The notes beneath the pieces are model-generated. The model was not told the origin of the DNA, searched no databases, and worked only from the letters and a program-made list of their open reading frames with translations. A stretch of 22,211 bases of DNA from RGIG426 sp045640165. Its GTDB lineage: Bacteria > Bacillota > Clostridia > Oscillospirales > Acutalibacteraceae. The stretch is from the NCBI GenBank assembly GCA_045640165.1, contig JAZUEK010000067.1, positions 1-22,211 on the forward strand. Direction: 5' to 3'. Made by a program: the position numbers and the translations under genes. Below, piece after piece: positions 14,751 to 20,892 of the stretch; position 1 is the stretch's first letter, and each line of letters starts with the position of its first letter.

Positions 14751-15241
14751 TGCGCAATAGAAAGCCGAACCGTTTGAAATATCACAATTACAGTGAGAAT
14801 GGCGTGTATTTTATTACGATTTGCGCAAAAAACAAAAGGAAAGTGTTCGGTGAGGTTGTAGGGGGCGGCGCCCTCGACGCCCCTTTTGTGAAGTTGTCTT
14901 CCGTCGGGGAAATTGCTGAAAGGCATATACGCTCCACCGAAAAAATCCATGGCGTGGTTTTGAAGAACTTTGTGATTATGCCTAACCATATTCACTTGCT
15001 CGTTTCGGTGGAATGCGCAGATTGCAGAGTAGGGACGTCGAGGGCGCCGTCCCCTACGAACGATGTGATACCACGTCTTGTGGCGGTGTTGAAACGATTG
15101 GTTAATATTGACGCAGGAATGAACGTGTTTCAAAGGTCGTACCACGACCATATTGTTCGTAATGAAAAAGATTATTTGCGGATATGGGAGTATATCGACA
15201 ACAACCCTACAAAGTGGAATTTGGATTGTTTCTATATGTAA
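14747..15241 (+). CDS. REP-associated tyrosine transposase (RAYT, Y1/IS200-like)
   Basis: The 164-residue single-domain Y1 HUH nuclease has the strand NGVYFITICAKNKRKVFGE (18-36), the metal-binding HUH motif in VIMPNHIHLLVS (H81, H83) and the C-terminal helix NEKDYLRIWEYIDNNPTKW, where Y143 is the likely nucleophile. IWEYIDNNP is a signature of the RAYT clade rather than mobile IS200/IS605. Such proteins nick REP hairpins at a GTAG foot. The ATG overlaps the rfbC stop by 4 bases, a second ATG follows at once, and no good ribosome binding site is present, so translation probably depends on coupling to rfbC. Two REP-like hairpins lie inside the coding region (codons 38-46 and 95-104) without breaking the frame. 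No flanking left or right IS ends were found. Confidence 0.92.
   Translation: MMRNRKPNRLKYHNYSENGVYFITICAKNKRKVFGEVVGGGALDAPFVKLSSVGEIAERHIRSTEKIHGVVLKNFVIMPNHIHLLVSVECADCRVGTSRAPSPTNDVIPRLVAVLKRLVNIDAGMNVFQRSYHDHIVRNEKDYLRIWEYIDNNPTKWNLDCFYM
14858..14883 (+). repeat. REP-like hairpin, copy 1, inside the RAYT gene
   Basis: The element has a GTAG foot (14858-14861), a 6-bp stem GGGGCG/CGCCCC (14862-14867 and 14878-14883) and the 10-base loop gcgccctcga. GTAG next to an imperfect GC-rich hairpin is the known recognition architecture of RAYT proteins. It encodes part of the VVGGGALDAPF loop of the transposase. It matches copy 2 (15032-15057, opposite strand) at 24 of 26 positions. Confidence 0.8.
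15029..15057 (-). repeat. REP-like hairpin, copy 2, inverted, inside the RAYT gene
   Basis: Read on the minus strand it has GTAG (15057-15054), a 6-bp stem GGGACG/CGTCCC, the same loop gcgccctcga as copy 1, and a trailing TAC that pairs back with the GTA of the foot around one bulged G. The plus strand also begins with GTAG (15029-15032). Relative to copy 1 the only two changes are a G to A and the facing C to T, which keep the stem paired. It encodes part of RVGTSRAPSPT (94-104). Confidence 0.8.
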
Positions 15242-15245
15242 TAAT

Positions 15246-15280
15246 AAAAAGGCGTTGGTCTTTGACCAACGCCTTTTTTT
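15246..15280. terminator. Bidirectional terminator between RAYT gene and ABC permease
   Basis: A perfect stem aaaaaggcgttggtc (15246-15260) with gaccaacgccttttt (15264-15278) and a 3-base loop is followed by further T residues on the plus strand (T7 in total). On the minus strand the A-tract gives a T5 tail. It sits 4 bases after the transposase stop and 11 bases from the permease stop. Confidence 0.93.
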
Positions 15281-15291
15281 GTGGCGGTTAT

Positions 15292-16914
15292 TTAGGAAAG
15301 GGTGCTGAAAATCTTGGCGCCGCGTGTGCGAAGCCATTGCATCAACACGAGCGAAACGGCGACCATCACGGCATCGAAAATCAGCAGTAAATCGTAGGCA
15401 GTGAGGGGATCGAGCAGGAAGCGGAATGCCAACATGAACAGACCGAGGAACGCAATAACGGCGATGATAGCCGCCAAAACGGAAAAGCTCTGTTTAACGG
15501 CGTAGGCTTCGTTGTTCCATTTGAGGTTGGGCATTTTGAGATTGCACACTAATCCAATCAGTCCGGTAAGCAATATGAACAACAACGGAGTAAGCAACAT
15601 CAGCGCAAGCCCCTTGCCGCTGATTTGCAGCACGTAAGCGAACGAGCCGGCAAACAAGAGCGCGACGGGGGCGCTGACCAGGATATGCAGGCGCAGTTTC
15701 GCGAACAGTACTTTTTCGGCAGGGATGGGGAGCGATTGTGCAATCCAGATGGATTTGCCCTCGAGCGAAATCGACGGTGCGGTAATGGCGTTCATCGCAC
15801 AGGCGAAGCAGACGAGTAGCGCTACCACCAATTCTGCAACACCGACGTATGCCGGTTCATCCGGAAACAGAGCCGGCAAAAATTCGAGCAGGTCGCGTTT
15901 CCACACGACGGCCACCGCGCCGAGAAGCATCGCTATCGAGCCGAGCGCACCGTTTAACAGATACACGGGACTTTTGACGAGGTGTAATGCCTCGCGTTTA
16001 AGGAGCGCGCCGTCCGCCGACGATGCACGGGCGGTTTTTTCTTTATACACCGCTTTTTTCTCGTTGGGTTTAGCGGTGGCGAGTTTGACGAAGTTGGCTT
16101 TCAGAAGCAAGAAGACGAGTGCCGACACGGCGGCGGTGATGAGCGCGAACAAGAGAAGTGCGCCCACGCGGCCGGTGGCGGCGAGACCCAGTTCATAGAA
16201 CGGGTAAAAGAGCGTCTTGACTTTTTCGCTGATATCGTCGCTGTTTTGCAGAATTTTTTCTAAGAACACGCTGTATTGCGAATAGACGTAGATATAGCCG
16301 CCGATAAACGCGAGCGAAAACACGACAACGGCGAGGTTGCGGTGGCGCATCCGCGCGGACAACAGCGCCACAAGCCAGCCGAGCACGCAGGCGAGTGCGA
16401 GCGAAAACAGCGGCATCAGGAGAAGCAACAGCACGCAGTTGATGACGGTGGCGACGGGGTGCACCTGTCCGTTTTGCATATACACTACGATGGCAGGGGC
16501 GAACACCAGTGCTTCAAAAAGGAAGTTTTGAACGTACAGCGCGAAAAGGCGCGTGAACATAATATACGACGTGGGAATCGGCATCGAGAGCAGTAAATCG
16601 TTGTCTTTTGCTTCGTACAGTTGGTATTGTACGAGGAAGATACTGCCGATGATGGCGAGTGCGGTGGCGAGCATTCCTGCGAGGGAGAAATAGAGCCATT
16701 GCAGGCCGAACGCGCAAAGCGTTGGGCAGAGTTCTTTCATAACTCCATAGAAAATCCACACGAACACGCCGATGACATACAGCATCAAAGCCCCGAACAA
16801 AAGAAGTTTGCCTTTGTTGCCGTTGCCTTTTTCATCCGGCTTTGCCACGCCGCGCTTCATATAACTGTAAAGCAGTTCGGAGAACTGCTTTTTCAGCAGG
16901 GCTTTCAGCATCAT
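15292..16914 (-). CDS. ABC-2-like exporter permease
   Basis: The 540-residue integral membrane protein has about 12 hydrophobic segments (for example 37-58, 75-96, 120-146, 157-186, 195-212, 250-271, 319-338, 357-376, 410-430, 436-457, 476-499, 508-526). It shows an internal duplication typical of the large ABC exporter permeases of Firmicutes: NDLLLSMPIPTSYIMFTRL (105-123) is matched by KSIWIAQSLPIPAEKVLFAK (387-406). Each is followed by a hydrophobic bundle. A charged cytoplasmic linker (about 275-315) joins the halves. It starts inside the stop codon of the ATPase gene (ATGA) after GGAGG with 7-base spacing, so the two proteins form one exporter. The substrate is unknown; related systems export peptides or help with antibiotic tolerance. 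Confidence 0.88.
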   Translation of the reverse strand: MMLKALLKKQFSELLYSYMKRGVAKPDEKGNGNKGKLLLFGALMLYVIGVFVWIFYGVMKELCPTLCAFGLQWLYFSLAGMLATALAIIGSIFLVQYQLYEAKDNDLLLSMPIPTSYIMFTRLFALYVQNFLFEALVFAPAIVVYMQNGQVHPVATVINCVLLLLLMPLFSLALACVLGWLVALLSARMRHRNLAVVVFSLAFIGGYIYVYSQYSVFLEKILQNSDDISEKVKTLFYPFYELGLAATGRVGALLLFALITAAVSALVFLLLKANFVKLATAKPNEKKAVYKEKTARASSADGALLKREALHLVKSPVYLLNGALGSIAMLLGAVAVVWKRDLLEFLPALFPDEPAYVGVAELVVALLVCFACAMNAITAPSISLEGKSIWIAQSLPIPAEKVLFAKLRLHILVSAPVALLFAGSFAYVLQISGKGLALMLLTPLLFILLTGLIGLVCNLKMPNLKWNNEAYAVKQSFSVLAAIIAVIAFLGLFMLAFRFLLDPLTAYDLLLIFDAVMVAVSLVLMQWLRTRGAKIFSTLS

Positions 16915-17621
16915 TCGTCCGCCTCCAATTCGAGGAACACGTCTTCGAGCGAGCCGTCGCCTTTGACCTCCTCCATCGTGCCGGAGCAGACAAGCTTGCC
17001 GCCGCGGATGATGGCGACTTTATCACACAGTTTTTCGGCGACTTCCAGCACGTGGGTCGAGAAGAAAATGGCGCCGCCATTGTCGCACAGTTCGCGCATC
17101 AGCATTTTCAGTTCGTGGGACGATACGGGGTCGAGGCCGACGAACGGCTCATCCATAATGAGCAGTTTCGGGTCGTGCAAAAACGCGGAGATAATGGCGA
17201 GCTTTTGTTTCATACCGTGGGAATAGGCGGAAATCGGCTGTGCCAAGTCTTTGGTTAAATCAAAGCGGTCGCCGAGAGAACGGATGCGTTTTTGGCGCTT
17301 ATCGGCAGGAATGCCGAAAATATCCGCGATGAAGTTCAAGTAGCGGATGCCGGTCATAAATTCGTACAAATCCGGGTTGTCCGGTAAATAGGCGATGTTG
17401 GCTTTGCAGGCGAGCGGATCTTCTTTCACGGAAATGCCATCGATGAGGATCTCGCCTTCCTGGAAGTCGAGAATACCGCAACACGCCTTGATGGTCGTCG
17501 TTTTGCCGGCGCCGTTGTGGCCGATAAAACCGTACAGTTCGCCGGGGAGAATGCGCAGGGAGAGGTCGTCCACGGCGACGGTGTCGCCGTAGCGCTTGGT
17601 GAGGTGTTGAATATTGAGCAT
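16911..17621 (-). CDS. ABC transporter ATP-binding protein
   Basis: The 236-residue ATPase subunit of an exporter has Walker A GHNGAGKTT (34-42), a Q-loop region replaced by AYLPDNPDLYE (77-87) as in the CcmA/YtrB-like group, an unusual signature YSHGMKQKL (133-141) in place of LSGGQ, Walker B LLIMDEP (153-159), D-loop GLDP and the switch His190 in STH. The C-terminal LEDVFLELE is typical of this exporter group. It overlaps the permease gene and is preceded by its own promoter and operator candidate at 17646-17674. The ribosome binding site AAAGGGGG lies about 8 bases before the ATG. Confidence 0.94.
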   Translation of the reverse strand: MLNIQHLTKRYGDTVAVDDLSLRILPGELYGFIGHNGAGKTTTIKACCGILDFQEGEILIDGISVKEDPLACKANIAYLPDNPDLYEFMTGIRYLNFIADIFGIPADKRQKRIRSLGDRFDLTKDLAQPISAYSHGMKQKLAIISAFLHDPKLLIMDEPFVGLDPVSSHELKMLMRELCDNGGAIFFSTHVLEVAEKLCDKVAIIRGGKLVCSGTMEEVKGDGSLEDVFLELEADE

Positions 17622-17645
17622 ATCGTATGCCCCCTTTCGCTTGAT

Positions 17646-17674
17646 ATGATATCATTGTGATATCAATTTGTCAA
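17646..17674 (-). promoter_or_regulatory. Promoter of the ABC exporter operon
   Basis: On the minus strand a perfect TTGACA (17674-17669), a 17-base spacer and TATCAT (17651-17646) form a strong sigma-A promoter 25 bases before the ATPase ATG. It begins 14 bases after the stop codon of the CinA-sortase fusion gene. No terminator hairpin is visible in between, so read-through from the upstream operon is possible. Confidence 0.78.
17647..17665. promoter_or_regulatory. Candidate operator overlapping the ABC exporter promoter
   Basis: Two copies of the octamer TGATATCA (17647-17654 and 17658-17665), each itself palindromic, flank TTG, forming a 19-base dyad that covers most of the -10 box and spacer. 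Such placement is what a dimeric repressor would use to block polymerase. GntR (YtrA-type) or PadR regulators often control exporters of this kind, but no regulator gene is adjacent, so the protein that binds is unknown. Confidence 0.6.
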
Positions 17675-17688
17675 GAAAAATTTGGGAA

Positions 17689-19653
17689 TTACTCAAAATT
17701 AGGTGCTGTGGTGGTAAAAACGGTGGGCTCTTCGGTGCTCATCGTGGTGGCCGCCGTGGTGGAAGGAGCGGTAGGCTCGGTGGTGGGCGGCAGAGTGGTT
17801 TTCTTGGTGGTTTTACGGGTGGTTGGCTCGGTTACCGGAACGGGTCGCGCGGTAGTGGCCGGTGGCGGAGGGGGTAACGGGCGCGTTGTCACAGGCGAAG
17901 TCGGCGCGGTAGTCGATTCGGTGGTTTGGCCGGTTGTCGAGACGGTTGCGCCGGTTGTTGAGAGGGTGGCGTCGGCACGTTGCGCTGTTGTGGGAAAAGC
18001 GTTTTGCGGCTTTTCTTTAATAGGATACACGGTTTCGGGGGTGCCTGCCGGGCAATACTGGGCCGCGACGACGAGCCGGCGCATTTCGGAGGCGTCCGAA
18101 GGGTCGTCTACGGACAAAAAGAGCAGGCGGCTGTCGGCGGTGAGTGCGACGGGCAGTTGAAAAAGCGAGCGCGCTTCGAGTTCTTTCAGAAACGCCGCAT
18201 AGGCTTTGGCGTCTGTCGGCGGATTATCATAGGAAAAATCGGGTTCGGTGGTGCCGGCGGTAAAAACGGCGACGACCCGATAGCGGTCTTCGGAATACAG
18301 CGTGTTGAGGGTCAAATATTCATGAGCAGAGAAGAACGCCGCATCGGTGTAGTTGAGTAGCGGAGAGAACATCTGCGTTTCGCCCTCGCGGTTGCCGAAC
18401 ACGGTGAGTGTGCGGTTTTTCTCCGCCGCTTTTGCCGAGGAGAAATCGGCAGACGGCGCAAAGTAGGGAACGCCGTAATCGGACGGTTCTCCCGAGAAAT
18501 CGTGGGTGGCGTAATAGGTGGAATGGCGGCTGCCCATCACGGGATAGGCGATGGTGGTACCGTCGATTTTCAGCCAGCCGCGGATGTCGGAGTTTTGGTC
18601 GTACAACGCAAAAAAGCGAGACAGCATTCCCTCGGGATACATCGACGTATCTACGACGGTAGAGGTGTCGGCGAGTCCTGCGTAGTAGACGGATTCCAGG
18701 CGGTCGTACATCTGCTCGTTGCGCAGCGGACGGTAGATGAAATAGTAGGTGGAAAAAGCGATGGCGCCGAGCAAAACGGCGATGAGAAACCACAACGCGA
18801 CCGCGCGGAATAACGCCGCTTTGCCCTGGGATTTCGAGGGGAATAGCGGCGACCAGAAATGCAGTTTTTTGACGCGCCCGGTGGGGAACGGAATGGTTTC
18901 TGAAGAGGGTTTTTCGAGAGACAGTGCGCCTGCCATAACACCGGGAAGCGCTTCGAGATAGCGGCGCGCGAGGTCGAGCGCGGTTTTTACGGCAAAAAGG
19001 CGTACCTGCTCACGGTCGGCGTCGGGATAGTCGATTTTTTTGACCCACACTCGTTTTTCGTCGGCAAGGGCGACGAACACCGTGCCGGCAGGGATGCCTT
19101 CACTGGGACCCGGCCCGGCGACACCGGTGATGCCGATGCCGAAGTCGGCGCCGCTTAACCGGCGAACGCCGGTCGCCATGGCGGCCGCGACTTGTTCGGA
19201 GACGGCGCCGTAGGTGTCGAGCAGGTCGTTCGGTACGCCGAGAACTGAGTGTTTAATTTCGCTGGCATACGAGGTGATGCCGCAGTCAAAGACGGCGGAC
19301 GCGCCGCTGACCTCGGTGAGAGCGGCGGAGAGAAGACCGGCGGTGCAGGACTCGGCGGTGGCGATTTTTTTGTTTTTTTCGAGAAGCAGGGATACGACAC
19401 GATGTTGCAAATCGGGGGTATCCTCGCCGTAAACAAAAATGCCGAGGCGATCGCGGACGAAGGCGGTGCAATCGTCCAAGGAGGCCACGGCGATTTCGGT
19501 GGAGTCGGCATCCGCGGTAAGCAGGACGGTCACTTCGTTTTCTTCCGCCGTAAGGGTCAGGTGAGGATTGTCGGCGGTCAGGCGGTCGGACAGGCGAGAC
19601 GCCACGTCCTCAAGCGACAGCCCGAATACGCAAAGGCGACGGGTGACGGTCAT
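17689..19653 (-). CDS. CinA (KH-PncC) - transmembrane - inactive class B sortase fusion
   Basis: One uninterrupted frame encodes 654 residues. Residues 1-90 match the KH-like middle domain of CinA, ending in RDRLGIFVYGED. Residues 91-236 match the PncC nicotinamide-nucleotide amidohydrolase domain, with ATAESCTAGLL (98-108), SYASEIKHSVLGV (128-140), GAVSEQVA (149-156) and GVAGPGPSEGIPAGTVFVAL (177-196). The usual N-terminal COG1058 domain is absent. A transmembrane helix (about 283-307) follows a basic linker. Residues 318-534 are a class B sortase fold, clearly paralogous to the sortase at 20893: TSMYPEGML and GWLKIDGTT. The catalytic His is Asn421 (FGNREG), and the Cys region reads LFLSVDDPSD with no Cys. 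The equivalent Arg may remain (R525/R526). Residues 550-654 are Thr/Pro-rich. AAGGAG lies 9 bases before this ATG; the 23 upstream codons are rejected. No internal ribosome binding site supports a separate sortase start at Met240. Confidence 0.9.
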   Translation of the reverse strand: MTVTRRLCVFGLSLEDVASRLSDRLTADNPHLTLTAEENEVTVLLTADADSTEIAVASLDDCTAFVRDRLGIFVYGEDTPDLQHRVVSLLLEKNKKIATAESCTAGLLSAALTEVSGASAVFDCGITSYASEIKHSVLGVPNDLLDTYGAVSEQVAAAMATGVRRLSGADFGIGITGVAGPGPSEGIPAGTVFVALADEKRVWVKKIDYPDADREQVRLFAVKTALDLARRYLEALPGVMAGALSLEKPSSETIPFPTGRVKKLHFWSPLFPSKSQGKAALFRAVALWFLIAVLLGAIAFSTYYFIYRPLRNEQMYDRLESVYYAGLADTSTVVDTSMYPEGMLSRFFALYDQNSDIRGWLKIDGTTIAYPVMGSRHSTYYATHDFSGEPSDYGVPYFAPSADFSSAKAAEKNRTLTVFGNREGETQMFSPLLNYTDAAFFSAHEYLTLNTLYSEDRYRVVAVFTAGTTEPDFSYDNPPTDAKAYAAFLKELEARSLFQLPVALTADSRLLFLSVDDPSDASEMRRLVVAAQYCPAGTPETVYPIKEKPQNAFPTTAQRADATLSTTGATVSTTGQTTESTTAPTSPVTTRPLPPPPPATTARPVPVTEPTTRKTTKKTTLPPTTEPTAPSTTAATTMSTEEPTVFTTTAPNFE

Positions 19654-19687
19654 CGGATACCACTCCTTTCGTTTGATTTTTTGAGGG

Positions 19688-20869
19688 TCAATATTGGATG
19701 CGGCGGCGATAGGCGGCGGCAACCGCCTCGCTCACAAGCGCTTCGACGTCGAGGGCTTTCTCTGCCTCTTCCAACATTGCCAGTTTCGGACGCGTACGGG
19801 GATGGCGCGGCGTAAAGACGGTGCAGCAGTCCTCGTAGGGCTCAATTGAGATTTCGAACGTGCCGATTTTACGGGAAATCGCGACGATTTCCTCTTTGTC
19901 CAACCCGATACACGGACGGAAAATCGGCAAATCGGTGACGGCTTCGGTGCACGCCATTGCCGGAATCGTCTGGCTCGCCACTTGACCGACGCTTTCGCCG
20001 GTAATGAGGGCTTCACAGTTCTTTTCTTTAGCGAGCACGGTGGCACACCGCATCATAAAGCGGCGCATAATCAGCGTAAAGAGGTCTTCGGGGCAATGGT
20101 CGCGAATTTCCTCTTGAATATGTGTAAACGGCACGACGTACAGTTCGGCATAGCCGGTGTACGGCGTGATTTTTTCGAGCAAATTTACCACTTTTTGTTC
20201 GGCGCGTTCGCTCGTATACGGTGGCGAGGCAAAATGGATACCGCACAGCGTGATGCCGCGTTTCGCCATCATATAGGCGGCGACGGGGGAGTCGATACCG
20301 CCGGAGAGAAGCAGACCGCATTTGCCGCCGGTGCCGACGGGCATTCCACCTGCACCCGGCAGTTGGAGCGCGTGGATGAACGCGCCGAAATCGCGGATTT
20401 CCACCACGACGGTGAGGTCGGGGTTGTGCACGTCTACGCAAAGATGCGGAAAGGCGTCCAGCAGATATTCGCCGACGGTGGCACAGATTTCGGGCGACGG
20501 GTGGGTGAACGATTTATCCGCCCGTTTCGCTTCGACTTTGAACGAGGAGACAAGGTCGAGAGCGTCTTTGAAATAGTCCGCGCAGGCGCGGCAGATGGCA
20601 TCCAAATCTTTTTCTACCATTTTGGCGCGCGAGTAGGCCGCGATGCCAAACGTTTTGGCGACGCGGTCGGCGGCGGCGTCCAAATCCGCGTCGTCCGACT
20701 GGGGGAACACGTAGATGGTGGATTGGGATTTTTTAATTTCAAAACTGCCGACGTGTTTCAAACTGCGACGCAGGTTTTTGCACAAAATCGCCTCGAATGT
20801 GTTGCGGTTTAAGCCCTTAAGCGCCAATTCGCCGTTTTTGATGAGAATGAGTTCTTGATTTGCGTTCAT
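19688..20869 (-). CDS. thiI: tRNA 4-thiouridine synthase ThiI
   Basis: The 393-residue product activates U8 of tRNA for thiolation and also supplies sulfur for thiamine thiazole synthesis. It has the N-terminal ferredoxin-like start (LILIKNGELALKGLNRNTFE), a THUMP domain (about 60-165) and the PP-loop ATPase domain with LLLSGGIDSPVAAYMM (186-201). Further PP-loop markers are ITGESVGQVASQT (289-301) and EDCCTVFTPRHP (346-357). The C-terminal rhodanese domain of the E. coli form is absent, as usual in Firmicutes, so sulfur comes directly from a cysteine desulfurase. The frame is open 37 codons upstream into the sortase gene, but MNANQELILIKNGELALKG is the family-typical start and has GAGGA in front of it. 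It sits 23 bases after the sortase gene and 34 bases before the CinA-sortase fusion. Confidence 0.96.
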   Translation of the reverse strand: MNANQELILIKNGELALKGLNRNTFEAILCKNLRRSLKHVGSFEIKKSQSTIYVFPQSDDADLDAAADRVAKTFGIAAYSRAKMVEKDLDAICRACADYFKDALDLVSSFKVEAKRADKSFTHPSPEICATVGEYLLDAFPHLCVDVHNPDLTVVVEIRDFGAFIHALQLPGAGGMPVGTGGKCGLLLSGGIDSPVAAYMMAKRGITLCGIHFASPPYTSERAEQKVVNLLEKITPYTGYAELYVVPFTHIQEEIRDHCPEDLFTLIMRRFMMRCATVLAKEKNCEALITGESVGQVASQTIPAMACTEAVTDLPIFRPCIGLDKEEIVAISRKIGTFEISIEPYEDCCTVFTPRHPRTRPKLAMLEEAEKALDVEALVSEAVAAAYRRRIQY

Positions 20870-20892
20870 AAAAAATCCTCGCTTCAAGGAAG

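Noticed and set aside
14747..15241. A complete IS200/IS605 insertion sequence
   Set aside because: The protein belongs to the REP-associated type, no left and right end hairpins flank it, and the gene is embedded in the operon by a 4-base overlap with rfbC.
18934..18936. Met240 of the fusion as an independent start for a separate sortase-like gene
   Set aside because: There is no Shine-Dalgarno sequence upstream and no stop codon between the CinA part and this Met. A secondary internal start cannot be fully excluded.
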